64,000 bases of DNA from Candidatus Microthrix parvicella Bio17-1 (lineage in GTDB: Bacteria; Actinomycetota; Acidimicrobiia; Acidimicrobiales; Microtrichaceae): contig NZ_AMPG01000002.1 of NCBI RefSeq assembly GCF_000299415.1, positions 1 to 64,000 of the forward strand. The letters are read 5' to 3'. The position numbers and the translations under genes are program-made. Shown here one piece after another: positions 18,937-28,132 of the stretch. Under the pieces are notes generated by a model. That model was given only the letters and a program-made list of their open reading frames with translations. It had not been told where the DNA came from and made no database searches. Within the stretch, counting starts at the first letter, position 1. Every line of letters starts with the position of its first letter.

Positions 18937-20001
18937 GTGACTTCCGGGAACGACTCATACGCAGACAAGCAACTCAAAGCCCAAGCATCGGCTCTGCTCA
19001 ACTCGCTCGCCCCGGCAGGGTGGCTAGTCGCTGCCGAACAGCCTGCACGCAACGGGGCGGTCCGGGTGACCTCGCCCGACTCCGAGACGCGGTCCATCGA
19101 CGTCATCCCTTGCGATGGGCTGCGCCCCCGAGACGTCGTCGGTCTTCCCGACCCCACCCGGCCAACCGTTGTCGCTGCGACGTGGCTGAGCCCCCGCACC
19201 CGAGAGCTCTTGGCCGTCCGCCAGATCGGATATGTCGACCTGAGCGGCAACGTGTACCTGTCCATCGACCGACCGGGTTTGGCGATTCGAGCCCAAGGCG
19301 CTCAACGCAACCCGTCCCCGGAACCCGTACAGGGCCCCAACCTACGCGGACCCCGTGCCTGGGCACTTCAGCGGACGTTGGCCGAGGTTCTCCCTCCCTA
19401 TGGGGTGACCGAACTCGCTGCGGCCATCAAAGCCGATGCCGGGTACGTCTCGCGCCTGGTGGGCGCCTTGAGTGACGAGCTGCTCATCGGCCGCGTCGGA
19501 CGAGGTCCAATCGACAAGGTCGATTGGGAACCACTGCTCCGCCAGATGACGTCGACGTATTCACTGCTCAACAGCAACGCGACGACCGGCTGGATCGCGT
19601 CCGCCGGACCCGAGCAGTTCTTGAAAGACGTCGCAACCCAGTCGGAGGCAAGTTTCGCGATCACGGGATCGTTTGCCGCTGCGGAACTGACCTCGGTGGC
19701 GCCGCCCGAGATTGCGGTCGTTTTCGTCGAGGACCCCGAACTGCTGGCATCGCTCACCAACCTGCGTCCGGCAAGAAATGGGGGGAACGTTGTCACAGCT
19801 CGCCCGTACGATGATCTCGTGTTCGATCGCACCTGGACCCGGAACGGCATGACCTTCGCCTCCCCGGCACAGGTTGCCGTCGACTGCCTGACCGGCCCCG
19901 GGCGTCTACCCGCCCAGGGCGAGGCCATGGTCGAGTGGCTTCGGACGAACGCTCCGACTTGGCAGGCCGACTCGCTGACTGAGCAGCCAGGCCTGCCATG
20001 A
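18937..20001 (+). CDS. AbiEi-like winged-helix antitoxin/regulator
   Basis: 354-residue protein with no membrane segment. Around residues 140-185 (RAWALQRTLAEVLPPYGVTELAAAI, VSRLVGALSDEL) is a winged-helix motif; the remainder resembles the C-terminal portion of AbiEi-type partners. It directly precedes and overlaps by four bases a nucleotidyltransferase gene, the arrangement of type IV AbiE toxin-antitoxin modules, where the first protein represses the operon and neutralises the second. Assignment rests on gene pairing and HTH, so moderate confidence. GTG start. Confidence 0.6.
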   Translation: MTSGNDSYADKQLKAQASALLNSLAPAGWLVAAEQPARNGAVRVTSPDSETRSIDVIPCDGLRPRDVVGLPDPTRPTVVAATWLSPRTRELLAVRQIGYVDLSGNVYLSIDRPGLAIRAQGAQRNPSPEPVQGPNLRGPRAWALQRTLAEVLPPYGVTELAAAIKADAGYVSRLVGALSDELLIGRVGRGPIDKVDWEPLLRQMTSTYSLLNSNATTGWIASAGPEQFLKDVATQSEASFAITGSFAAAELTSVAPPEIAVVFVEDPELLASLTNLRPARNGGNVVTARPYDDLVFDRTWTRNGMTFASPAQVAVDCLTGPGRLPAQGEAMVEWLRTNAPTWQADSLTEQPGLP

Positions 20002-20892
20002 ACATTCAGCCGCGCGTCGAGTACCTCGAAGCGCGCGGCGTCCTGCTGGATGCGCTGACGGCGCTCCAGCCGCATCTCGACGCAATCGTGCTCATCGGCG
20101 CCCAAGCGGTCTATTTGCGAACCGCTTCCCGGCTGCCCACGTACCAGCCGTTCACGACCGATGCGGACCTCGTCGTCGACCCAGCCCGTCTCGCCGACAC
20201 TCCCCTACTTGGCGACGCGATGACCAGCGCCGGATTCGCCTACACGGGTGAGCCAGGTATCTGGGAGCGGACGGTGGTGCGTCCTGGTTTCGAGGGCGAC
20301 ATCACGGTTCCAGTCGACCTGATCGTCCCAGCGGCGGTAGCTCCAAAGGCCGGACGTCGGGGAGCTCGTCTTCCCGGCGACCACGGCAAGTCAGCCGCCC
20401 GCAAGAGCGACGGCGTCGAGGGGGCATTGGTCGACTATGGCCAGATCGAGATTGCCGCCCTCGATCCAGCCGACGACCGCCAGATCGGTGTGAACGTGGC
20501 AGGGCCGGCTGCGCTCCTGGTTGCGAAGGCCCACAAGTTGGGTGAGCGCCTCGCGACCCCTCAGCGGCTCCTGGGCAAAGACGCCGGCGACGTGTACCGG
20601 CTCTTCGACGCCTACTCGGTCACCGACCTGGCGACAACGCTCGGCCACTTTGATGGAGGACGAACGGTCGCAAGCAACTACCGAACTGGCCCTGACGTAC
20701 CTTCGACGACTGTTTGCCACCCCGAGAAGCCCCGGCGTACTTCTGGCAGTTCAAGCGCTCGGCGGCATCGTTGACCGAGCAACGGTCGAGACGTTCATGA
20801 GCGACTTCACGCGCGGCTTGTTGGACCGGTTCCAACGGCTGGGAACCCGCCGAGCCCAAGTCCGAACATCGCCCCAGCGGGGCAGGAGGTGA
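19998..20892 (+). pseudogene. AbiEii-like nucleotidyltransferase toxin, frameshifted
   Basis: The first frame (19998-20774) encodes a nucleotidyltransferase fold: VLIGAQAVYLRTAS followed by TTDADLVVDP, where the DxD pair would bind metal, and a later Lys-rich helix (LVAKAHKLGERL). Near 20650 coding similarity leaves this frame: the expected C-terminus (MEDERSQATTELALTYLRRLF onward, ending 20892) is in the +1 frame. Removing one T from the TTT at 20649-20651 joins both halves into a protein of about 297 residues. So there is a one-base insertion, a sequencing error, or a slippage site; as read, the last third is replaced by nonsense. Confidence 0.7.
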
Positions 20893-21071
20893 AATCACGC
20901 CTTTCGCCAACCAAGGATGTATGTCAAACTGGCTTCATGGTGGATCGTAGACCGCCGGGAACTGGGCGCGACGCAATGCGCGATTGGAAGTGCCCTGGAT
21001 GCGAGAGGACCAAGCGCGACTCCATTGCTCCCACCTGCAAACAGTGCGATCGTTTGATGCATAAGGCCTAA
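20889..21071 (+). CDS. Small zinc-ribbon protein
   Basis: 60 codons from a GTG that overlaps the TGA of the frameshifted gene, or 44 from ATG 20937. The end WKCPGCERTKRDSIAP followed by TCKQCDRLMHKA has two CxxC pairs 13 residues apart, a convincing zinc ribbon. Function unknown. AGGAGG at 20884-20889 overlaps the GTG itself and so cannot serve it. Could be a small accessory of the AbiE-like module or an independent gene. Confidence 0.5.
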   Translation: MKSRLSPTKDVCQTGFMVDRRPPGTGRDAMRDWKCPGCERTKRDSIAPTCKQCDRLMHKA

Positions 21072-22111
21072 ACCGCTTCTCCGTCATCCCAAACGGTGGT
21101 GCTAACCAACTCTGCGACGGTTTCCAGCAGGTCGCCGTAGGCTTCGGCGCTACCGAAGGTAGCCCGGTAGAAGAGCGCCATGAGGAGTAGATGACTCGCC
21201 GAAATGAATGCGGCAGACGCCAACCCGGTGTTGAACAGCAAAACCGCGGATGCGACAGCCACCACAAACTCCGTGACCACTAGCGACGCGTAGAGCCCCA
21301 GACGATTGCGAAACTGGTCGATCTCGACCTGCAAGTGTCCCGGTACCAGGTGGTAGGTGCGGTGGACCATCCCTTGGACCGAACCGGGTATTTCCTCGTT
21401 TGCTCGATCCTCACTAGCCCGAAGGAGGTTGCCCAAGCGAGTCGGCATGATCCGACTGGACCGTGGAAACCGATTCATACGCTTCTCATGCGCCTCTAGC
21501 CGGCGCATCGTTCTTGCAGATGCGTAATCCCGCCAATCGAGCTCGTTAAGGAGCTCCTCCTGGTCTGAGCTGAGTTTCGGAACGCTGGCGACATCCAGGA
21601 GGTCGGCGTGCACGTGCCTGACCACGTCGATGTCGTCTATTGCATTTGCATACCTTCGCTCAGCCGACCGGAACGCTTCGAGCTGGAGTTCCTCGCGACG
21701 TCCGCGTGCCTCCTTCTCCCACCGCTCCCATCGTCCAGCGAAAAGATCAGCCACCCACTGAGGCAGCCTTGCTGTGCCCCAGTACCCCTCCAGGAACCGG
21801 ATCGAGCCAAACTCGAAGGCCTGAGTCACGGTTGTAAGGAGCACGACCGCTCCAAGTAGAACCAGCAGCTGCTCGATGCTTGTTCCACCAACGGCTTCCA
21901 GCGCATCCTTCACGTCGCCGTCAGCGATGCTCATCCGAATCGCGAAGAAGATCCCAGCAATCGCTAACGCCGCAGGCAACCACGCGCTGATGCTGAGTTG
22001 ATCTAGCACCCTGGCGACGAATGCCGACAGCCCTTCTGGCAACTTGGGTGAAGGAGACCCATCTTTAGTCTTCAGTGACGGGTTGGGCGATCCGACCCCT
22101 GGTGCGTTCAC
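21068..22111 (-). CDS. Unrecognised four-helix membrane protein after McrC
   Basis: 347 residues. Two N-terminal membrane helices (LPAALAIAGIFFAIRM, IEQLLVLLGAVVLLTTV), a charged cytoplasmic region of about 150 residues with predicted long helices (WERWEKEARGRREELQLEAF), and two C-terminal helices (LVVTEFVVAVASAVLLF, SHLLLMALFYRATFG). The GTG at 22111 overlaps the mcrC TGA (GTGA), the same junction type as the three upstream gene boundaries, so it belongs to the same operon. No family is recognised. By analogy with other defence operons a terminal membrane protein could be an abortive-infection effector; that is inference. Confidence 0.75.
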   Translation of the reverse strand: MNAPGVGSPNPSLKTKDGSPSPKLPEGLSAFVARVLDQLSISAWLPAALAIAGIFFAIRMSIADGDVKDALEAVGGTSIEQLLVLLGAVVLLTTVTQAFEFGSIRFLEGYWGTARLPQWVADLFAGRWERWEKEARGRREELQLEAFRSAERRYANAIDDIDVVRHVHADLLDVASVPKLSSDQEELLNELDWRDYASARTMRRLEAHEKRMNRFPRSSRIMPTRLGNLLRASEDRANEEIPGSVQGMVHRTYHLVPGHLQVEIDQFRNRLGLYASLVVTEFVVAVASAVLLFNTGLASAAFISASHLLLMALFYRATFGSAEAYGDLLETVAELVSTTVWDDGEAV

Positions 22112-23418
22112 TGAACCATTCTCTCCTCCCTGACGTCGGAGGTGGTTGACCCTCCCCACCCCCTGTCGAGAGTCCGTGACACGGACTCGATGACGGACGA
22201 GTCAGGCCGCAGGTCGATCCAATCAGCCAGATTCTTGAGCGCAGACTCGACGCTGGTGTTGGAGCCGCTCAGCGGCAGTCGGTAGGTGTGGATGACCTTG
22301 CCAGAATTGCGGACTGCGATCGAGTGGACGTGCGAGCCTGAGCCAGCTGCTGGGTCATCTGGATCCTGTGCGTAGATGAGTACGCCCTCGTGGAGGTTCA
22401 TGGCAGTTGCGTAAGCCAGCAACTGGTAATAGTCCCGCAGCCTGGCCGGACCGGTCGACATCTTGTACTTGGTATCCCCCACGTAAAGGTTTTGGTCAGC
22501 CTGGCGGAACACGAGGTCTGGGCGCATGGTCTGCCCCGAGGTCGTGGCCAGGGGCACATTGGGCTCGGTGACCACCAGCAGATGCCGCAAGTGCTTAGAG
22601 AGGCGATCAGCCACGAACGCTTCGAACAGATCGTTCATGTCGACGGTGAACGAAGCCGCCGCGGTCGCAGCTGTGCGGTGGGTCAGCGTGAGGTTGCGCA
22701 GGATCAATCCAGCCAGGCGCATGGCCACCTCGTAGTGGGCATCAACTCGGCTGGGCGTCCAACGGTCGACGGCCGCTGGGTCAACAACGACCCGGGCGAC
22801 CTCCGCAAAGCGGGGCGCGAGTCGGTTGAGGCCGATGCGCAGGCCCAGGTCCAGGCCGGGCACACGTCCCAGGCGGTCGAGGGCCGCCACCAACGCTCGG
22901 TTTGGGAAATGATCGGCGGTGTACTCGTCGAACCGGCATGCCATCGGGCTCACCAGCGCCGGACGACGGACCTGCCGAACCAGGTCGATTCGTCCCCGGG
23001 GCGACCCCAGCCGCTCCTCGGTGGGACGGTACCCCCGGTGCACTCCCCTGGCTGTCGCCCGGTCAACGGCTGTGGTGAACACGGCCGCCATCACCGACAG
23101 CAGGTCGGCGTCCTGGTCGAAGCCAAACAACGTTTCGTCGAACTCTGGCGGCTTCACTCCCAACAGCAGGAACAGGTTGTGCAGTGGCACCTTCGGCCGG
23201 ATCGCCACCGAGACGTTGCCGGTCACGATGGCGCCCACGTGCTGGGTGGCCGTCAGCTCGTAGTGGCCCTCCTTGCTTGAGACCCCAACCGACAGCCGGT
23301 TGCCCGCTGCCTGTTGGATGGCGGAAGCGTCGGCGCCAGAAAGTGCGACGGTGCGCTTCTCGTACTCGGCCAACTCGACCACCGAATGGCCGAGCACAGA
23401 AGTGGCGGTTAGGTTCAC
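22108..23418 (-). CDS. mcrC: McrC, nuclease subunit of McrBC
   Basis: 436 residues. McrC is the PD-(D/E)xK subunit that works with the McrB GTPase to cut modified DNA. The C-terminal nuclease core is visible: MRPDLVF, then LYVGDTKYKM (catalytic D-x-K), followed by YYQLLAYATAM. The N-terminal half has the family-typical beta-rich segment GHYELTATQHVGAIV and IRPKVPLHNLFLLLG. Starts at GTG 23418 within a four-base overlap with mcrB. Confidence 0.9.
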   Translation of the reverse strand: MNLTATSVLGHSVVELAEYEKRTVALSGADASAIQQAAGNRLSVGVSSKEGHYELTATQHVGAIVTGNVSVAIRPKVPLHNLFLLLGVKPPEFDETLFGFDQDADLLSVMAAVFTTAVDRATARGVHRGYRPTEERLGSPRGRIDLVRQVRRPALVSPMACRFDEYTADHFPNRALVAALDRLGRVPGLDLGLRIGLNRLAPRFAEVARVVVDPAAVDRWTPSRVDAHYEVAMRLAGLILRNLTLTHRTAATAAASFTVDMNDLFEAFVADRLSKHLRHLLVVTEPNVPLATTSGQTMRPDLVFRQADQNLYVGDTKYKMSTGPARLRDYYQLLAYATAMNLHEGVLIYAQDPDDPAAGSGSHVHSIAVRNSGKVIHTYRLPLSGSNTSVESALKNLADWIDLRPDSSVIESVSRTLDRGWGGSTTSDVREERMVQ

Positions 23419-25721
23419 ACCGTGGCCGCCGCCTCGGCGCCACCCGCTGGGCTCTTCTGGAATCGGTTGAGCACCTGAGCCCACTTGAACGAGCGGATGG
23501 CATCGCTATCGCCATAGAACAGGTCGTCGATCAGCGGCTCGACGTTGTACTCCCAGATGCGCTTCATATGAGCCTCGTCGAGGTCGCTTCGCATGAAGTG
23601 GCTGGGTCCGATCAGCTGGTCACCATTACCCATGCGGTCCCGCAGGTCGGTGTTGACCATCTCCAGCAGGCTGGCCCAGGCAACCTCTCCGCCCTCACGC
23701 TTCAAGTAGCGCCCCAAGACGCCCGAGATGGGCTCGGTGTCGGGGAACACTGGCACGAAGTGGAAACGGCGCCGCAGCGCCGCGTCCAGCATGGCGATCG
23801 AGCGGTCGGCCGTGTTCATGGTGGCGATCACCCAGACGTTCTCGGGCACCGAGAACCCGTCCGGCCGATACAACGGAACCACCGACTCGTTGCGGTACTC
23901 CAGTAGAAACAACAGCTCGCCGAACACCTTGGGGACGTTGGCCCGGTTGAGTTCGTCGATGGTCAGCAGATGGCGACGCTCACCGTCTTCTGTTGCATGT
24001 TCAACCAGCGAGGCGAACGGCCCCTGCTCCAGCGTGTAGCTGAGATTGCCACCGGAGTCGGTCGACGGCCGATAACCCTCGAAGAAGTCTTCGTATGAGG
24101 TCGACGGGTGGAACTGCACGAACCGACGGCGATCAACTGACGGCGCCAGCGCCTCGGCCAGCTTGCGGGCGATGTAGGTCTTGCCGGTGCCCGGCGGTCC
24201 GTAGAGCACGATCTGGCGCTTGTCGCGCAGCAACGCCACCAGATCATCGACAAACGACCGGCCATCGAGATGGCATTCCTCGACGACCGAATCGAGACGC
24301 TCCTCCAACTCGGCCCCTTCGTCCGCGGGTTCGGCGTCTTCGTCCGTCATGCCGAGATCACTCGGCTTCTCGCCGGTCGCGTCGGATTGGGCAGTCGCCT
24401 CGTCGGCGCTGCCTGCCAAGGCCATGATTCGGTCGAACACCGGTTGCAGCGCGGCTGCGACCCGTTCGATCTCGTGGGCAACGTCCGGGGAACCTACGGC
24501 TTGGTCCATCGGAATCAGCGTGCCGACGAGAAAGTCTCTTCTGGCCTGTCCGGCGCCCTCCACCGCGTACACCGCAAACGGGTCGCCGTAGTTTTCGACG
24601 ACCTGTAGGCCAGCTGGCAACAGCGCCACCAGTTCGTCCCGGATCGAAAGGGACCAGCCAGACTGGCGGCGGCCCGGGGTCACGCCAATAGCGATCCCAT
24701 CGGACGTCGCCGACACGATCATCGAGCACACTTCGTTCCAGCCGGTGACGTTCTTTGGCTTCCACTTCACCCAGGCGTTAGCTCGGATGATTGGGGGATT
24801 CTTCATCCAATATTCGTTAGCCACGTGGCGGCGTAGGTCGCGACCCAGCGCATTGCCGACCGCGGTCTCGCTGTGATCACCAAGGGTCCTCATCTCAGCG
24901 AGCACCGCCGCAATGTTGGTGCGGGCCACCTCAAACGAGTCGTCTGGGTACTCCCCATCGACTCGCTGTTCGTAGAGTTCGTGAGCCCATTGGAGCCGGT
25001 CGCCCAACGCGCTATCAAGGCCAATCCACTGGTTGTCCCTAAACCAGGTGAGAGCTGCATCCACATTGGCCAAGGTGATCGTTTCGGTACTGGCTGGCAC
25101 CATGACTTCCGAGAGGGGCCGTCCGACGGCGATGTCGCTGCTGAGTGAACGAATCAGCGTCCGGTATCGACGATAGCGATCGACCGGGTCAAGGTCCTTC
25201 GGCAGCCAGCCCAGAGCCTCAACCGCCTCCTCGCTTGCGGGCCCCAGGAAGGGCCAGGTCTCTGGGGCCTGGAACCACCAAAAGAACGAACAGAAGATGG
25301 CAGCGCTCTTTGGGGCAGGGTGCCCACCCTCTCGAACTAGTTCAACCTGCCGTAGCAACGAGGCCAACTTCTCGTCTGCCTGCTGATCGTTTGCTGGCAC
25401 CGCGATGGTCTCGATCAACAGCGCAGCCAGGTCGGACGGCTCGCCCGACTTCTTGACCAGCGAGTTGAGGAACATCGCTACGCCGAAGTTGAATCCGTAG
25501 AATAACTCGCTGAAGCCAGCCCCTCGCGAGTTCGCATCCAACTTCTGTCGGAACGCTTCGAGGTCGAGGGTGGAACGAAACTCGTCCAGCGCGTCAACGA
25601 GGGCCTGCCGATGCGGCGCAGCGGCGCCGTCAGCTTGACTGACCGGTGCGGCAGCAACCATCGCCTCGCGTATCTGGGCGAACTTTCGTCGACGAAACTC
25701 GGTCTCGCGTTCGTGGATCAC
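23415..25721 (-). CDS. mcrB: McrB-type AAA+ GTPase
   Basis: 768 residues. The C-terminal AAA+ domain has Walker A LYGPPGTGKTYIARKLAEA, Walker B LLTIDELNRANVPKVFGEL and the McrB GTPase signature ATMNTADRSIAMLDAALRRRF. The long N-terminal part (about 480 residues) is not a compact DNA-binding DUF3578-only type: it carries a first helical region (residues 20-260) and a second domain with WNEVCSMIVSATSDGIAIGV that probably reads DNA. An acidic linker (DEDAEPADEGAELEE) separates them. GTG 25721 overlaps the GIY-YIG stop by four bases. Confidence 0.92.
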   Translation of the reverse strand: MIHERETEFRRRKFAQIREAMVAAAPVSQADGAAAPHRQALVDALDEFRSTLDLEAFRQKLDANSRGAGFSELFYGFNFGVAMFLNSLVKKSGEPSDLAALLIETIAVPANDQQADEKLASLLRQVELVREGGHPAPKSAAIFCSFFWWFQAPETWPFLGPASEEAVEALGWLPKDLDPVDRYRRYRTLIRSLSSDIAVGRPLSEVMVPASTETITLANVDAALTWFRDNQWIGLDSALGDRLQWAHELYEQRVDGEYPDDSFEVARTNIAAVLAEMRTLGDHSETAVGNALGRDLRRHVANEYWMKNPPIIRANAWVKWKPKNVTGWNEVCSMIVSATSDGIAIGVTPGRRQSGWSLSIRDELVALLPAGLQVVENYGDPFAVYAVEGAGQARRDFLVGTLIPMDQAVGSPDVAHEIERVAAALQPVFDRIMALAGSADEATAQSDATGEKPSDLGMTDEDAEPADEGAELEERLDSVVEECHLDGRSFVDDLVALLRDKRQIVLYGPPGTGKTYIARKLAEALAPSVDRRRFVQFHPSTSYEDFFEGYRPSTDSGGNLSYTLEQGPFASLVEHATEDGERRHLLTIDELNRANVPKVFGELLFLLEYRNESVVPLYRPDGFSVPENVWVIATMNTADRSIAMLDAALRRRFHFVPVFPDTEPISGVLGRYLKREGGEVAWASLLEMVNTDLRDRMGNGDQLIGPSHFMRSDLDEAHMKRIWEYNVEPLIDDLFYGDSDAIRSFKWAQVLNRFQKSPAGGAEAAATV

Positions 25722-26632
25722 TGTTCGCTCCCTGGCCGGCCATTCGACTGTCCTCCGGACTGGGCATCCTGGAGATCCTTCAGGGTCTTGCCCCCTGCCG
25801 CCTTCCACTCAACCCGGCCGTTGGACGTCCGGCCCAGCATCACCATCGCCGCGGTTGACGGGGAGCTGAAGACATAGTCCTCGGTCAGTCGTAGGTACTT
25901 TCCGTCTTCGACCAGCAGCCCTTTATCCCGAAGCGCAGCTCGGAGTTGTGTCCCATATGCGTGGATGGAGGGAACCTCGATGGGGCGTGCAAGCGAACCT
26001 GCGTGAACGACAAACCCGTCAGCGGTCTCCGTGCCCTCGGCCTTCGTGTCCCTCCCAACCAGCTTGAGGCGCTCGGAACTGGAGGGTTGCTCCTCGGCCT
26101 TCTGGAACACCTGCACCCCAAGGACCGGGTAGATCAGGAGCATCTCCGCAAGGAACGCCTCCGCTTCCGCAGTGTCAGGCTCGGACAATGGCGGCGACGA
26201 ACCGAGGTTCCCGTTGTCCAACTCGGCGCGTTTGGCCACAGTCGCCAGACCGATCAGCCTTGCTTCTAGATATCTAATGTGGGCTTTGTTGAGGTTGGCG
26301 TCCTTGCTGGTGAAGACGATTGCCCGATTCCAGAACTCCTTGTTCTTGTTGTGGCTATCGAGTCGGCCGGGAAGATCGTCCGTTTCGCCGATATACACCC
26401 GATTGGCCAGCAGTCCTGACTCTGTCGGGCCGATCAGCAAGTAGACCCCCGGCCCATCGAGGTCAGACCGGGCTCGTAGGTCACCAAACCGGGTGCGAGG
26501 CGCCATTAAGGCCTTGCCAGTCCAGTTGCTCTTCTCTACGACCCAGACGCCGTCTGCGCCTCCGTCGGCCAGGAAGATCCGGATCGACGTGCCAAGGGGC
26601 TTGGGTGTCATAGGCACACTTCCCACCTTCAT
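25718..26632 (-). CDS. GIY-YIG nuclease with C-terminal DUF4357
   Basis: 304 residues. The nuclease motif is GVYLLIG followed by VYIGETDDLPGRL (Gly-x-Tyr and Tyr-Ile-Gly with the downstream Arg), and the catalytic Glu in YLEARLIGLA. The C-terminal 70 residues (VFSSPSTAAMVMLGRTSNG, WKAAGGKTLKDLQ) match the DUF4357 domain, which in other proteins follows GIY-YIG nucleases near type I restriction genes. ATG 26632 overlaps the hsdM stop (ATGA); ATG 26611 is an alternative with a better upstream GGTGGGA. Local GC is visibly lower than in core genes. Confidence 0.85.
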   Translation of the reverse strand: MKVGSVPMTPKPLGTSIRIFLADGGADGVWVVEKSNWTGKALMAPRTRFGDLRARSDLDGPGVYLLIGPTESGLLANRVYIGETDDLPGRLDSHNKNKEFWNRAIVFTSKDANLNKAHIRYLEARLIGLATVAKRAELDNGNLGSSPPLSEPDTAEAEAFLAEMLLIYPVLGVQVFQKAEEQPSSSERLKLVGRDTKAEGTETADGFVVHAGSLARPIEVPSIHAYGTQLRAALRDKGLLVEDGKYLRLTEDYVFSSPSTAAMVMLGRTSNGRVEWKAAGGKTLKDLQDAQSGGQSNGRPGSEQ

Positions 26633-28113
26633 TCGGTGTCCTCGATGTTGATTCCGATTCCTTCGAGGCTCTCGGCCAGCGCCCTGAACTCCTCCAGCGC
26701 CGACTGGAGATCCTCCACGATCTCGGCGGCGATAATGCCCGGCGGCGGGAGGTTGTCGGTGTCCTCAAGGCTCTCGTCACGTAGCCAGAAAATGTCCAGG
26801 CTGGCCTTGTCCCGGGCCACCAAGTCGTCGTAGGAGAAGCGCTTGAACCGGTCGCTCTCCTCCCGCTTACCGAGTTCGCCGGGCCGGTAGCTCTCAACGA
26901 AGTCGTCGAGGTCGGCCCTCGCAAGCGGGTTCTGCTTCAGAGTGAAGTGCTGGTTCGTGCGCAGGTCGTAAATCCAGAGATCTTTGGTCCACGGGGTCTC
27001 CGAGCCTGGCTTCCGCTCGAAGAACAACACATTGGCCTTCACCCCTTGGGCGTAGAAGATGCCGGTGGGCAGGCGCAGCAGGGTGTGCACGTTGCACTCG
27101 TGCAGCAGCTTGCGGCGCACCGTCTCCCCGGCGCCGCCCTCGAACAACACGTTGTCCGGCACCACGACGGCGCAATTGCCGCCGATCTTCAACAGCGTGC
27201 GCATGTGCTGCACAAAGTTGAGCTGCTTGTTCGATGTCGAGGCCCAGAAGTCCTCGCGCACCACCGTCATGTCCTGCTTGTCGATCTTGCCTTCGGCGTT
27301 GACGATGGTCACCGACGACTTCTTTCCAAACGGCGGGTTGGCGAGCACCAGGTCGAACCGCTGACCCGGGTCCGCCCGCAACGCGTCATCGAGGTGGACC
27401 GGACTATCGCTCTCCGGTGTCTCGATGCCGTGCAGCAACATGTTCATGGCGCACAAACGGGCGGTGTTCTCGACGATCTCCCACCCCGTGAAGGCCCCGG
27501 ATCGCAGGTGCTGCTTCTGGGCGCGGTCCAGGTGCGGGTTGTGCTTGACGATGTAGTCGTAGGCAGCCAGGAAGAATCCCCCGGTCCCACACGCCGGATC
27601 GCAAATACGCATGTCCGGCGTCGGCTGCATCACGTCGACCATCGCCGAGATCAGTGGCCTCGGCGTGAAGTACTGGCCTGCGCCCGACTTGGTGTCGGCT
27701 GCGTTCCGCTCCAGCAGGCCTTCGTAGGCGTCGCCCTTCACGTCGACGTCCAGGCCCATCCATGTCTCGCCGTTGATCAGGTCGTGAATCAGCCGCTGAA
27801 GCTTGGCCGGGTCTTGGATGCGATTCTGCGCTTTGCGGAAGACGACTCCGAGCATGTCGTCGGTGGTACCGAGCTGGCTGAGGATGTTGATGTAGTGCGC
27901 TTCCAGTTTTTCGCCGGAGAGCTTCAGCAGTGACGGCCAGTCCAACCCGTCCGGGACGATGTCGGGCAGCCCGAGCTCGCGCTGCTCCTCGGACATCTTG
28001 AGGAAAAGCAGGTAGGTGAGCTGCTCGACGTAGTCGCCGTAGGACAAGCCGTCGTCGCGCAGGACGTTGCAGTAGTTCCACAGCTTGTCGACCAGTGCCT
28101 TCGAGTCGGTCAC
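26629..28113 (-). CDS. hsdM: Type I restriction enzyme M subunit (N6-adenine methylase)
   Basis: 494 residues. Class N-6 methylase with motif I DPACGTGGFFLA, motif IV NPPFGKK and the N-terminal HsdM_N helical domain starting VTDSKALVDKLWNYCNVLRDDG. The GTG at 28113 is chosen because it gives this typical N-terminus and has GGGAG five to six bases upstream; longer frames (to 28221) overlap the three-Cys gene. Works with HsdS for specificity. Unusually, hsdS is not adjacent but two genes away. Confidence 0.93.
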   Translation of the reverse strand: MTDSKALVDKLWNYCNVLRDDGLSYGDYVEQLTYLLFLKMSEEQRELGLPDIVPDGLDWPSLLKLSGEKLEAHYINILSQLGTTDDMLGVVFRKAQNRIQDPAKLQRLIHDLINGETWMGLDVDVKGDAYEGLLERNAADTKSGAGQYFTPRPLISAMVDVMQPTPDMRICDPACGTGGFFLAAYDYIVKHNPHLDRAQKQHLRSGAFTGWEIVENTARLCAMNMLLHGIETPESDSPVHLDDALRADPGQRFDLVLANPPFGKKSSVTIVNAEGKIDKQDMTVVREDFWASTSNKQLNFVQHMRTLLKIGGNCAVVVPDNVLFEGGAGETVRRKLLHECNVHTLLRLPTGIFYAQGVKANVLFFERKPGSETPWTKDLWIYDLRTNQHFTLKQNPLARADLDDFVESYRPGELGKREESDRFKRFSYDDLVARDKASLDIFWLRDESLEDTDNLPPPGIIAAEIVEDLQSALEEFRALAESLEGIGINIEDTE

Positions 28114-28132
28114 GTCGTCTCCCACTTCGTCG

